This document shows, one piece after another, positions 36,866 through 46,538 of a stretch of 57,952 nucleotides of DNA; the stretch's first letter is position 1; each line of letters begins with the position of its first letter. A model generated the notes under the pieces. That model saw only the letters and a list, made by a program, of their open reading frames with translations. It ran no database searches and had not been told where the DNA came from. Source of the DNA: Amphritea sp. (GTDB lineage: Bacteria > Pseudomonadota > Gammaproteobacteria > Pseudomonadales > Balneatricaceae); NCBI GenBank assembly GCA_025800245.1, contig JAOXSA010000191.1, forward strand, positions 1 through 57,952, written 5' to 3'. The position numbers were made by a program, and so were the translations under genes.

Positions 36866-37813
36866 ATGCTAAAGCTCATTCTGCAACGACTCGGACTGGC
36901 AGTCTTTACACTGTTCACAGTCTGCGTACTGGTATTCGGGGTCACTGAAGCCCTGCCCGGAGATGTCTGTACTGCCTTCCTCGGCCGTGACGCTCAGGGG
37001 ACCCGCCTGGAAAACTGCCGCCAGCAGCGCAATCTGGATCAACCGGCACTGCAGCGCTTTGCTGACTGGGGTACGGGGGTCCTGCAGGGCGATCTGGGCA
37101 CCTCCCTTAAACGGGATAAATCAATCAATGACCTGGTCGCGACCCGGATGCGCAACACCGCAGTGCTGGGCTTCGGCGCAGCAATGATCGGTATTCCACT
37201 GGCTATCATTCTCGGCGTCATGGCGGCCCTGAGAAGGGATAAACCCGCCGACATGATGATATCCGGCACCTCAATCTTTGCCATGACCATACCGGAATTT
37301 GTCACCGCCACGGTACTGATCTTTATTTTCTCGATTCAGCTGCAATGGTTTCCGGCGGTCACCACGGTGCGCCATAACGCACCAATTGCCGATCTGATTC
37401 CGAATATTATCCTGCCGATGATCACCCTGGCGCTGGTGATGATGGCCCATATTCTGCGCATGATCCGCTCCGCCATGATCGACGTGATGGCCAGTGACTT
37501 TGTCCAGATGGCCCGCCTGAAAGGAGTGCCCTACTGGCATATCGTTTTCCTGCACGCCCTACCCAGCGCAATGTTACCGGCGATCAATATTATTGCCCTG
37601 ACCATCGCCTGGCTGCTGGGCGGCGTAGTGATCATCGAGCAAGTGTTCAACTACCCAGGTATCGGCACCCTGATGATTCGCGCGATCTATGACCGGGATC
37701 TGCCTCTGGTACAGGCAATAGCACTGATTCTGGCAGCAGTCTATGTGCTGTGTAACCTGCTGGCAGACCTGTCGTCTCTGGCGCTCAATCCGCGCCTGCG
37801 TACAGCCCGATGA
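36866..37813 (+). CDS. Peptide-family ABC permease, DppB type (right cassette)
   Basis: 315 residues, standard length. N-terminal LILQRLGLAVFTLFTVCVLVFGVTEALPGD in recognisable parts, central IPEFVTATVLIFIFS, EAA loop MARLKGVPYWHIVFLHALPSAM, and C-terminal ALNPRLRTAR, which is typical of DppB. Its TGA overlaps an ATG of the next frame, though the next gene probably starts 18 bases later. Confidence 0.94.
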   Translation: MLKLILQRLGLAVFTLFTVCVLVFGVTEALPGDVCTAFLGRDAQGTRLENCRQQRNLDQPALQRFADWGTGVLQGDLGTSLKRDKSINDLVATRMRNTAVLGFGAAMIGIPLAIILGVMAALRRDKPADMMISGTSIFAMTIPEFVTATVLIFIFSIQLQWFPAVTTVRHNAPIADLIPNIILPMITLALVMMAHILRMIRSAMIDVMASDFVQMARLKGVPYWHIVFLHALPSAMLPAINIIALTIAWLLGGVVIIEQVFNYPGIGTLMIRAIYDRDLPLVQAIALILAAVYVLCNLLADLSSLALNPRLRTAR

Positions 37814-37827
37814 GTAAGGAGAACGAG

Positions 37828-38721
37828 ATGACTGCTATTACCGCCACCCACTCTGTCCCAGTGACAAAAACAGAATCCCGCTGGGCTCAGGCCTGGAAAA
37901 ATATGCGCCGTTCTCCTTCCGGAATGATCGGTCTCAGCATTCTCTGTCTGCATCTGGTTGTTGCTGTACTGGCGCCCTGGATCGCGCCCTACGACTGGAC
38001 TCTGCAGAACGGCTACATCATGTTCCAGGGACCGGATACTGAATACTGGTTCGGCACTGATAATATGGGCCGCGACTTGTTCAGCCGCACCCTGATGGGT
38101 GGCCGCGAAGCGATAATGGTAACCCTGCTGGGCACACTGCTGGCAATCGTCTGGGGTGGTCTGGCAGGTATGACGCTGGGCTTTGTCGGCGGCAAAGTGG
38201 ACGAATGGCTGATGCGCATCGTCGACGCTCTGCTGGCAATTCCCTGGCTGCTTTTCCTTCTGCTGATCATCGCCCTGACCGGTCAGCAAAGCTGGACGCT
38301 GATCCTGACGCTGGGCTTTTTCTACGGCGTGGCGGTGATCCGGGTTGTCCGGGGTGCCACCCTGGAATACGTACCCCGGGATTTTGTGGTTGCGGCAAAG
38401 ACCCGTGGTGAATCGCGCTTTACCATCGTTACCAAAGAGCTGCTGCCTAATGTTCTGGACGCCCTGTTGGTTGAAGCTGCTATGCGCTGGGCCTGGATGT
38501 TGCTGGCGTTCAGTTCGCTGTCCTTTCTGGGTTTCGGTGTGGTACCACCGACACCGGACTGGGGCCTGATGATCGCCGATACCCGCGGCATGATCTCAAT
38601 CGCTCCCTGGGCGGTTCTGTTCCCGGCCATGGCACTGTCCACCCTGATTATCAGCATTAACCTGACAGCCGATGCATTCGCCAAAGCGATCGGTCTCGAC
38701 CGTGCCAAAGCACCGGTATAA
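37828..38721 (+). CDS. Peptide-family ABC permease, DppC type (right cassette)
   Basis: 297 residues from ATG 37828, which has AAGGAG seven bases before it. ATG 37810, overlapping the previous stop, would add MSKENE and is the alternative. It has the DppC features YWFGTDNMGRDLFSRTLMGGR, an EAA loop with VAAKTRGESRFTIVTKELLPN, and SFLGFGVVPPTPDWGLM. It lacks the large periplasmic insertion found in the left-cassette and third-importer DppC proteins. Confidence 0.94.
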   Translation: MTAITATHSVPVTKTESRWAQAWKNMRRSPSGMIGLSILCLHLVVAVLAPWIAPYDWTLQNGYIMFQGPDTEYWFGTDNMGRDLFSRTLMGGREAIMVTLLGTLLAIVWGGLAGMTLGFVGGKVDEWLMRIVDALLAIPWLLFLLLIIALTGQQSWTLILTLGFFYGVAVIRVVRGATLEYVPRDFVVAAKTRGESRFTIVTKELLPNVLDALLVEAAMRWAWMLLAFSSLSFLGFGVVPPTPDWGLMIADTRGMISIAPWAVLFPAMALSTLIISINLTADAFAKAIGLDRAKAPV

Positions 38722-38735
38722 GGAGAGACGTAAGA

Positions 38736-40769
38736 ATGAATAAACCAATGATTCTTGAAGTAAAAGATTTCTCTCTGGGTTATACCGCGGCCAATAACGA
38801 ACTGGTCAGCGTACTGCGTAACGTCTCACTGGATATCGAGGCCGGTGAAGCGATTGGTCTGGTGGGTGAATCCGGCTGCGGTAAGAGCACACTGGCACTG
38901 GCAATGATGGCATTCCTGCGCAGCGGCTCTCAGGTTCAGAACGGCCAGATCCGTTATCACGGTAGCAACCTGTTCGAAAAAACTGAGAAGCAGCTGGGTA
39001 AATTACGCGGCGGCAAGATCGGCCTGATTCCACAGAACGCCGGTCAGTCACTGACCCCGACCATGAAAATCCATGCGCAACTGGCCGAAGCGCTGCGCCT
39101 GCATTCAGACCTGCCCCGCAGCACATGGCATCAACGTTCGCTGGAGCTGCTGAAGCAAGTACGCCTACCAGCACCTGATGCGATGCTGCAGCGTTATCCG
39201 CATCAGCTATCAGGCGGTCAGCAACAACGTGTTGCAATCGCCATGGCACTGGCAGGCAGCCCGGACCTGCTGGTTCTGGATGAACCCACTACCGGCCTGG
39301 ATGTCACCACCCAGGCACACATTCTGGAACTGCTGTGTAATCTGCGGCAAGAGCTGGGCATGACCATGGTGTTTGTCAGCCACGATCTCGGCGCGGTCGC
39401 CCGTATCAGTGACAGGATAGCGGTAATGTATGCCGGTGAGATCATCGAACTGGGCAGTTGTGCCGATGTGCTGCGAACACCTGCGCATCCTTACACCCGG
39501 GGTCTGCTGAATTCTATTCCACGCCTTGATGCTGAAGGTCTGCCACCATCTCTGCCAGGCTATCCACCAAAGGTGGGCTCAGTGAAACAGGGCTGTGCCT
39601 TTGCGCCTCGCTGCACTCATGCAACTGAACAGTGTCAGCAGGATGCAGCGCTGGTTGCCGAGAACAGTCATGCTGTTCGTTGCCATCGCTCCGGAGACCT
39701 GCGCCGGGAATCGGCCAGCATCAATGTCATCCAGCTACCGGTTAAACCGACCCTCGAACCACTGCTCAACATCGAAGAACTGCAGATCAGCTACCATAAA
39801 GCCGGGTTACTGGATCAGTGGCGCAATATTGAACCGCCAGTGGCGACCGTGGATGAGATTAACCTGCAACTGAACAAGGGTGAAACACTGGCTCTGGTGG
39901 GTGAATCCGGCAGCGGCAAATCCACCATTATGAAGGCGATCAGCGGTATACAGGCACCGCGAAAGGGCCAGATTGAGCTCGGTAACGAAGATCTGTCCAT
40001 TGCTGTGGAAAAGCGCAGTAATCAGTTGAAGCGCAATGTGCAGATGATCTTCCAGAATCCTGATGCCTCCCTGAATCCGCGGCACACAGTATGCGAAATT
40101 CTGCAGCAACCCCTGAAACTGTATTTCGGTCTGAACCACGAAAGCTGTCGTCAGCGTGCCGCTGAACTGCTGGAGTTGGTGCGTCTGGCACCTCACTATC
40201 TGGATCGCATGCCGGGCCAGCTTTCCGGCGGTGAAAAACAACGTGTTGCGATCGCCCGTTGTTTTGCCGGTGATCCGGATCTGATTCTCTGCGACGAGGT
40301 AACCTCTGCGCTGGACGTATCTGTTCAGGCCGCGGTACTTAAGCTTCTGAAAGAACTGCAGCAGCAAAAAGGCGTTACCTATCTGTTTATTGCCCATGAT
40401 CTGGCAGTGGTCAAAGCGATTGCCGATCAGGTAGCAGTACTCTATCAGGGCCGTCTGTGTCAGATTGGCCCGGTGGATGAAGTCTTCAATGGTGTGCACC
40501 ACCCTTATACCAGCGCATTGCTGAATGCGGTCCTCGCGCCGGATCCTGAGCATCAACCAAAACTCAGCGGCGACGACGCTTCGGAGCAACACCCGCCGGC
40601 ACAAGGCTGCGCCTATCAACGTCGCTGCCCTCAGGCAGATCAGACCTGTTCGGAGCAATCTCCTCCATGGCGGAATGACGGCAACAATCGTATCCGTTGC
40701 CATCATGACCTGCTGGAACTGACATTGCGCAATAACAGCCCGGAACTGATTGAAGTGGCTAATTTTTAA
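38736..40769 (+). CDS. Fused peptide-family ABC importer ATPase (right cassette)
   Basis: 677 residues with two ATPase domains. First: [35 protein letters not shown], then the oligopeptide-transporter tail with three cysteines [15 protein letters not shown]. Second: [36 protein letters not shown] (Val replaces Pro after the catalytic Glu) and another Cys tail, [15 protein letters not shown]. The left-cassette ATPase lacks these Cys tails, another sign of separate ancestry. AAGGAG lies upstream of the ATG. Confidence 0.95.
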   Translation: MNKPMILEVKDFSLGYTAANNELVSVLRNVSLDIEAGEAIGLVGESGCGKSTLALAMMAFLRSGSQVQNGQIRYHGSNLFEKTEKQLGKLRGGKIGLIPQNAGQSLTPTMKIHAQLAEALRLHSDLPRSTWHQRSLELLKQVRLPAPDAMLQRYPHQLSGGQQQRVAIAMALAGSPDLLVLDEPTTGLDVTTQAHILELLCNLRQELGMTMVFVSHDLGAVARISDRIAVMYAGEIIELGSCADVLRTPAHPYTRGLLNSIPRLDAEGLPPSLPGYPPKVGSVKQGCAFAPRCTHATEQCQQDAALVAENSHAVRCHRSGDLRRESASINVIQLPVKPTLEPLLNIEELQISYHKAGLLDQWRNIEPPVATVDEINLQLNKGETLALVGESGSGKSTIMKAISGIQAPRKGQIELGNEDLSIAVEKRSNQLKRNVQMIFQNPDASLNPRHTVCEILQQPLKLYFGLNHESCRQRAAELLELVRLAPHYLDRMPGQLSGGEKQRVAIARCFAGDPDLILCDEVTSALDVSVQAAVLKLLKELQQQKGVTYLFIAHDLAVVKAIADQVAVLYQGRLCQIGPVDEVFNGVHHPYTSALLNAVLAPDPEHQPKLSGDDASEQHPPAQGCAYQRRCPQADQTCSEQSPPWRNDGNNRIRCHHDLLELTLRNNSPELIEVANF

Positions 40770-40844
40770 AGCGAATAATGCGCCGGAGGTAGCTACTGCG
40801 GCGCTCTCTGATTTACCTGAAAAGGCTTACATAAGGATTTACAC

Positions 40845-41492
40845 ATGGCCGTTATTGTCTACGACCTGGATCACACACTGATCGACCACGACTGCTCTCA
40901 GTTGTGGTTACAATATCTGACCGATACCGGCATCGCTGGTGAAGAAACTATCGCCGAGGCTGATCGTCAGCACCAGCAGTACCTCAATGCAGAGCTGGAT
41001 ATGAACGATTATCTGGCACTGGTACTGGGCTGTCATACCGGCAAGACCGTTGACGAAGCCACTGCCGGGATTGATCACTTTATTGAACACTATGTAGTAC
41101 CCCATATCCGCAGTGAGGCGGTCGCCAACATTCGTCAGCATCAGGCTAAGGGCGACCGTTGCGTGGTTATCTCAGCCTCAGTGGAATTTCTGGTAGCCCC
41201 AATCGCCCGCTATCTGGGGATTGAGGATGCTATCGGTGTCAGAATCGATCTTGAGGGCGGTCTGATTACCGGCAAGGGCACTGGCGTGGTCTGTTATCAG
41301 GAAGGCAAGGTATTTTATTTCCGCGAATGGCTGGAACAGAACAGCGAAACCGCAGAGGGTAGCTGGTTCTATTCAGACTCCCACAACGATACACCGCTGC
41401 TGGAGGTGGTGGATAATGCCGTCGCAGTAACACCGGATGAGAAACTGTTAGCGCTGTCTGAGCAGCGTGGCTGGCAGGTAGTTTACTGGTAA
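40845..41492 (+). CDS. HAD-IB family phosphatase (right cassette)
   Basis: 215 residues, cytoplasmic. Motif 1 is YDLDHTLI with Asp7 and Asp9, motif 2 VVISASV, motif 3 Lys in EGKVFYF and motif 4 YSDSHNDTPLL. It belongs to the same subclass as the left-cassette HAD but sits last in the operon instead of second. AAGGA precedes the ATG at good spacing, and a terminator follows the stop. Expected role: release of phosphate from the phosphomonoester left by the phosphodiesterase (inference). Confidence 0.92.
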   Translation: MAVIVYDLDHTLIDHDCSQLWLQYLTDTGIAGEETIAEADRQHQQYLNAELDMNDYLALVLGCHTGKTVDEATAGIDHFIEHYVVPHIRSEAVANIRQHQAKGDRCVVISASVEFLVAPIARYLGIEDAIGVRIDLEGGLITGKGTGVVCYQEGKVFYFREWLEQNSETAEGSWFYSDSHNDTPLLEVVDNAVAVTPDEKLLALSEQRGWQVVYW

Positions 41493-41509
41493 TAGCAAAA
41501 CCGGAATAA

Positions 41510-41536
41510 AAAAAGGTGCTTTAACAGCACCTTTTT
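41510..41536. terminator. Bidirectional terminator between the HAD and dehydrogenase genes
   Basis: AAAAAGGTGCT (41510-41520) and AGCACCTTTTT (41526-41536) around TTAAC; A- and T-runs on both sides serve the two converging genes. Confidence 0.88.
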
Positions 41537-41567
41537 CTTTATCCACTTTTTTATCCACACATCGGTT

Positions 41568-42842
41568 TTACAAGCGCATATCGGATTCGTTTTTATTAAA
41601 TACGCTCTTAAGATCGTAAAAGAAATGCTCTGATTTACCGAAGCGGCGGACACCAGGAGCCCCCAGTTCAATATAATCCTGATGAGGCACTGCAAGAAGA
41701 ATCCCGTCATAAGTCCCGTGTTCAGGCTGTTCAATCAACGTCAGCCCTAACTCTGCTTCTACCGCCTGCTGATCCACCCAGCTATCACAGATATCCACCG
41801 TTACGCCGTAACCCTGCAATACCTGAATCAGATCAACAACTTTGGTATTCCTGAAGTCCGGGCAGTTTTCCTTGAACGCCAGCCCCATAATCAGAATGCG
41901 TGCTCCCACCAGATTGATCTGCTGATGCAGCATCGCTTTAATCATTGAGCTACCCACATGAGCGGCCATGCCATCATTGATGATCCGCCCGGACATAATC
42001 ACATCCGGCTGATAACCAACGCTTTTTGCCTTATGTGCCAGATAATACGGGTCAACGCCGATACAGTGCCCCCCCACTAACCCGGGCCGGAACGGCAGAA
42101 AATTCCACTTGGTACCAGCGGCTTTCAGAACCTGATCTGTATCGATCCCCAGCTTGTGGAAAATCAATGCAAATTCATTCACCACCGCGATATTCATATC
42201 CCGTTGGGTATTCTCAATAATCTTTGCCGCCTCAGCCACTTTGATCGACTCAGCACGGTATGTACCGGCAGTGATTATGCTGCTATACAGCCGATCGACC
42301 TGTTCAGCAATCTCTGGTGTCGAGCCCGAGGTTATTTTCAGAATATCCCGCAAACGCCGCTCTTTATCGCCAGGATTAATTCGTTCCGGGCTGTAGCCGA
42401 CAAAGAAATCAATATTGAAAGATAAACCGGAGACCTGTTCCAGCACTGGTACACAGTCTTCCTCTGTTGTTCCCGGATACACCGTGGACTCATAAATAAC
42501 AGTATCACCGGGGCTAAGCACTTCCCCCACTGCTTTACTGGCACTGAGCAGCGGAGTCAGGTCCGGTTGCTTATTGGCATCAATCGGCGTTGGCACAGTG
42601 ACAATATAGATATTGGCAGCCTGCAGATCTGACAACGAACCGGTGAACTTCAGATGATGGGCGGACTGCAACTCAGACTCACTGACCTCCTGAGTAATAT
42701 CATGGCCCGCTTTCAGTTCAGCCAGTCGCGCGCTACTGATATCGTAACCCAGAGTGTCGTACTGCTGCCCGAATTCAACCGCCAGAGGCAGGCCAACATA
42801 ACCCAGTCCAATCACTGCGATTTTATAATCTTTACCATCCAT
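41568..42842 (-). CDS. UDP-sugar 6-dehydrogenase, TviB/WbpO type
   Basis: 424 residues of the UDP-glucose/GDP-mannose dehydrogenase family. N-terminal NAD fold IAVIGLGYVGLPLAVEF, central SPERINPGDKE, catalytic Cys260 in LVGGHCIGVDPYYL, and the C-terminal domain beginning ILIMGLAFKENCPDFRNTK. These features fit the UDP-N-acetylhexosamine oxidising group (TviB/WbpO), which makes uronic acids for surface polysaccharides; the exact sugar is not provable here. Monocistronic and convergent with the HAD gene. It probably supplies a precursor for surface glycan made elsewhere or by the cluster at 45320. Confidence 0.9.
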   Translation of the reverse strand: MDGKDYKIAVIGLGYVGLPLAVEFGQQYDTLGYDISSARLAELKAGHDITQEVSESELQSAHHLKFTGSLSDLQAANIYIVTVPTPIDANKQPDLTPLLSASKAVGEVLSPGDTVIYESTVYPGTTEEDCVPVLEQVSGLSFNIDFFVGYSPERINPGDKERRLRDILKITSGSTPEIAEQVDRLYSSIITAGTYRAESIKVAEAAKIIENTQRDMNIAVVNEFALIFHKLGIDTDQVLKAAGTKWNFLPFRPGLVGGHCIGVDPYYLAHKAKSVGYQPDVIMSGRIINDGMAAHVGSSMIKAMLHQQINLVGARILIMGLAFKENCPDFRNTKVVDLIQVLQGYGVTVDICDSWVDQQAVEAELGLTLIEQPEHGTYDGILLAVPHQDYIELGAPGVRRFGKSEHFFYDLKSVFNKNESDMRL

Positions 42843-42958
42843 ATCTATTTATGCTCAGACCTGCTGCAACAAACGGGGGCCTATTATGTCATACTGAGCA
42901 GCACAGGAAACCGCTGAAGACACTTGACCTGCGGACAACAGCCCAAGGACAATAGACG

Positions 42959-45172
42959 TTGAAAAAAATCTGTATGCATATGGATACTCCAGCCCGATTT
43001 AGGTTCAAAGCGTATATGACCAGAATATTTGCTCTGCTGTTGTCTGTTCTGATTCTTCTCCCCGGTATAGCGACTGCGGCGGATGAAGAGTATCAGTACT
43101 CCGGCGAAAAAATGGCCTCATTCCTGTTTATGAAGCATGCAGCTGACCGTAAGGATCAGTTGATTGAGAGTATGGGGAACTGGGCTGAGCAGCAGACAAC
43201 CATGTGGCAGAGCCTGACCAAAGGCCAGGGCTGGGAAGGCTTCACTGAACTGGCAACAGTGTTGTTTGCCATGATGGTTGCCGGGCTGCTGGTAGAAGCC
43301 CTGGCAGTCTATAAGCTACGTTCGATTACCCAGCGGATAAGTCAGCAGAACTGTGAAGTCTGGCATGACAGCCTCGGATTTCTGGTCTTACGCAGTATCC
43401 TCAGCCTGATTGGCCTGGCGGTATTTGCCCTTGTCGCCTACACCATTCCCATTTCGCTTTATGGCACCAACGATATATTTGAGCAGACCCTGACCACTCT
43501 GCTGGATATGATCATCAGTGTCAGAGCCTTCGCTATTGTTGCCCAACTGTTCTGGGCACCTAATGCTTCCGGCATCCGCCTGATGAAGATGGAGTGTGGC
43601 GCATCCCAGGATTTTTACCGATGGACGGTCGGTTTTGTGGCGCTCTACTACGTTTCCACTACCTCCTGGTCGCTGATGTTCCTGCACGGCATCGACCCGA
43701 TCATGTTTGCTCTGGTAGTGCCGTTCAATGGTCTGGTTCTGAATCTGCTGGCGGTCTATTTTGTCTTCAGCCATAAGATCACAATCACTAATCTGTTCAC
43801 CAACGGTAACACCGCCAGTTCAACCTTCACTCAGTTCCTGCGCCAGAGCTGGCCTGGGCTGGTGACGATCTGGCTTCTGATTCTCTGGTTTATCTGGGCA
43901 ACTAATGAGTTTCTGGGATACTACACTCAGGCCGATCACATTACGCCAGCCTGGTGGCTGACGCTCAGTTTCCCGTTTGCTGACCGCATTCTGTATATGC
44001 TGATGAGCCGTCTGAAGAGCATCAGTTGGCTCCAGAGCCGTACCTTCGAACGGCGCTGCGACCGTTTTATTCACCGGACACTGATCGCGTTCCGCACCAT
44101 TCTGGTGGCGGCTGTTATGTATCACGTTATCAACACCATCGGCTACGATACCCTGTCGATGCTGACAGAACAGCTGGGGCACTACTTCAACAAGTTTATC
44201 GATGTCTTTATCGTACTGATTATCGCCTATGCCACCTGGGAGATTATCCAGTCAGCAATCGAACGTCACCTGCCAGATGTCGATCCGGAAGAAGAAAACG
44301 GCATGGCCAGCCTGGAAGGTGAAGGCGGCGGAGCCGGTGCCAGCCGGTCTGAAACCCTGTTACCGCTGGTACGCTCGTTCATGCTGGTGTTCCTGATCGT
44401 GACCGTTTCACTGACCATTCTCAGCATTCTCGGCGTGGAGATTGCACCATTGCTGGCCGGTGCCGGTATTATCGGTATTGCGGTCGGTTTCGGTGCCCAG
44501 AAACTGGTCCAGGACGTAATTTCCGGCATTTTCTTCCTGCTGGATGACGCTTTCCGACGCGGTGAGTATATCGAAGCTGCCGGTCTGCGCGGTACAGTCG
44601 AAAGAATCTCGATCCGTTCGATCCGTTTACGCCACCACCTCGGTGCAGTACAAACCATTCCGTTCAGTGAGATGGCGACCATTACTAACCTGTCCCGGGA
44701 CTGGATTACCATGAAACTGGAATTCCGTCTGGCTTATGACACCGATGTTGAGAAAGTGCGCAAGATCATTAAGAAAGTCGGCCAGAGCATGCTTGAGCAT
44801 GAGGAATACGGCCCGCATTTCCTGTTGCCTCTCAAATCCCAAGGCGTTATCCGGGTTGAGGAATCGGCACTGATCTTCCGCATGAAGTTTACCTGTGTTC
44901 CGGGCGAACAGTGGATTATCCGTCGTGAAGCCTACCGTCTGGTGAAAGAAGCGCTTAGCACTAATGGCATTGAGTTCGCACACCGCTCCGTTCACGTACT
45001 GCTGCCTGAGCATCAGCCACGGGAAAAAGAGATCTATGCCGGTGAAGGTCAGCTACTGGAGAATAAAGCGATTGGCGCTGCCGCGCTGGAAGGCTCTGCC
45101 GAACTGCGGCGGCAGGACAAAATTGACGATGATAAAGCCAATGTGATCGGTGCCGATTCAGACAGTGTCTAA
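42959..45172 (+). CDS. Large MscS-family mechanosensitive channel, YbiO-like
   Basis: 737 residues, close to E. coli YbiO (741). A signal peptide or first helix (MTRIFALLLSVLILLPGIATA) is followed by a short periplasmic part, about ten membrane helices, and then the MscS core near 470-560: LLAGAGIIGIAVGFGAQKLVQDVISGIFFLLDD in parts, with the Gly/Ala-rich pore helix. The cytoplasmic vestibule domain follows. Such channels open on hypo-osmotic shock. TTG 42959 has AAGGA nine bases upstream; ATG 43016 is the alternative and would begin directly at the signal peptide. Confidence 0.9.
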   Translation: MKKICMHMDTPARFRFKAYMTRIFALLLSVLILLPGIATAADEEYQYSGEKMASFLFMKHAADRKDQLIESMGNWAEQQTTMWQSLTKGQGWEGFTELATVLFAMMVAGLLVEALAVYKLRSITQRISQQNCEVWHDSLGFLVLRSILSLIGLAVFALVAYTIPISLYGTNDIFEQTLTTLLDMIISVRAFAIVAQLFWAPNASGIRLMKMECGASQDFYRWTVGFVALYYVSTTSWSLMFLHGIDPIMFALVVPFNGLVLNLLAVYFVFSHKITITNLFTNGNTASSTFTQFLRQSWPGLVTIWLLILWFIWATNEFLGYYTQADHITPAWWLTLSFPFADRILYMLMSRLKSISWLQSRTFERRCDRFIHRTLIAFRTILVAAVMYHVINTIGYDTLSMLTEQLGHYFNKFIDVFIVLIIAYATWEIIQSAIERHLPDVDPEEENGMASLEGEGGGAGASRSETLLPLVRSFMLVFLIVTVSLTILSILGVEIAPLLAGAGIIGIAVGFGAQKLVQDVISGIFFLLDDAFRRGEYIEAAGLRGTVERISIRSIRLRHHLGAVQTIPFSEMATITNLSRDWITMKLEFRLAYDTDVEKVRKIIKKVGQSMLEHEEYGPHFLLPLKSQGVIRVEESALIFRMKFTCVPGEQWIIRREAYRLVKEALSTNGIEFAHRSVHVLLPEHQPREKEIYAGEGQLLENKAIGAAALEGSAELRRQDKIDDDKANVIGADSDSV

Positions 45173-45319
45173 GCTCTTGTGTGAGACCTTGTTTGAGTCA
45201 GCGCCTGAGACATAGTCAAAAAACAGCATTTCGGCGCAGGAAAGGCGGTTTCAGAGCTATCATTAACCGCCCAACCGATTGTAGTATATGCAGTTTCAAC
45301 CACCCCATGAGCTAATGAA

Positions 45320-46498
45320 GTGCTGAATAAACTCGATAATTGTCGTTTACTCATCTATAGCCACGACTCCTTCGGCCTGGGGCACCTGCGCCGCTGCCGG
45401 GCGCTGGCGCACGCTCTGGTGGAAAAATACAAAGGCCTGTCCATTCTGATTCTGACAGGTTCCCCCATCATCGGCCGTTTCGATTTTAAAGCACGGGTGG
45501 ATTTCGTCCGCATTCCCGGTGTGATCAAACTGCATAACGGTGATTACACTTCCCTGGGTCTGCACATTGATCTGGCCGACACCATGGCGCTGCGTGAATC
45601 GATTATTCGGCATACCGCGGAAACCTTCGCCCCGGATATTTTTCTGGTCGATAAAGAACCCACCGGACTCAAAGGCGAAGTTAAAAACACGCTGGAATAC
45701 TTCAAATCCACCGATACCTGCTGTGTCTTAGGCCTGCGGGATGTGATGGATGATCCGGATCTTCTGGAAAGCGAATGGCAACAGAAAGATGTCTGGCCGG
45801 TATTGCAGGATCTCTACGATGAGATCTGGGTCTATGGCCCGGAACACCTCAACAATCCGCTGCAGGGGCTGCATCAGGCCGACTCTGTGAGCCATAAAAT
45901 GAAGTACACCGGTTATCTGCCCCGCCAGTTACCGGAAAGCATCGACCCCGGCAATATCAACCTCCCGGAACAACCCTATATCCTGGTGACACCGGGTGGT
46001 GGTGGCGATGGCATTGAGATGGTTGACTGGATCGTACGTACCTACGAGTACAGAACCCAGCCGATGCAGGCGTATATTGTGCTTGGGCCTTTCATGCCCA
46101 TGGCCGAACGTACAGCGTTCAAACAACGGGCAGAACAACTGGATCAGGTAGAGCTGATCGATTTCAGCCCACACCTCGAGCATCTGATGACCAACGCGCA
46201 TGCTGTGATTGCCATGGGTGGCTACAACACATTCTGTGAAATTCTGTCATTTGACCGACCCGCACTGATTCTGCCCCGCAGTAAACCGCGCCGGGAACAG
46301 CTGATCCGGGCACAGAAAGCTCAGGCGTTAGGCTTACTGAATGCGCTGGATCTGTCCGGTGACCGTTCTGTCGAACAGATGCATCAGGCTATTGAGCAGC
46401 TTATCACTCAACATGCGCCCTCCCGGAATGCCTGCTCGGATATGCTCGCCGGTCTGGAGTTCGTTACACAGCGCTTCGGGGAACTGATTCAGCAGTAA
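45320..46498 (+). CDS. MurG-like glycosyltransferase (glycan cluster gene 1)
   Basis: 392 residues, GT-B fold. The N-terminal HDSFGLGHLRRCRALAHAL is the MurG-type glycine-rich acceptor loop. The C-terminal half has LVTPGGGGDGIEMVDWI and MGGYNTFCEILSFDRPALILPR, the sugar-nucleotide site. Start GTG 45320; both ATGs just before it are in closed frames. A GGCGGTT/AACCGCC hairpin lies upstream (45244-45271). No signal or membrane segment. Donor and acceptor unknown. First of six same-strand genes with small gaps. Confidence 0.85.
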   Translation: MLNKLDNCRLLIYSHDSFGLGHLRRCRALAHALVEKYKGLSILILTGSPIIGRFDFKARVDFVRIPGVIKLHNGDYTSLGLHIDLADTMALRESIIRHTAETFAPDIFLVDKEPTGLKGEVKNTLEYFKSTDTCCVLGLRDVMDDPDLLESEWQQKDVWPVLQDLYDEIWVYGPEHLNNPLQGLHQADSVSHKMKYTGYLPRQLPESIDPGNINLPEQPYILVTPGGGGDGIEMVDWIVRTYEYRTQPMQAYIVLGPFMPMAERTAFKQRAEQLDQVELIDFSPHLEHLMTNAHAVIAMGGYNTFCEILSFDRPALILPRSKPRREQLIRAQKAQALGLLNALDLSGDRSVEQMHQAIEQLITQHAPSRNACSDMLAGLEFVTQRFGELIQQ

Positions 46499-46538
46499 CC
46501 GACTCTGATAGATAATCTGTTAACTGACTGGGCCGACT

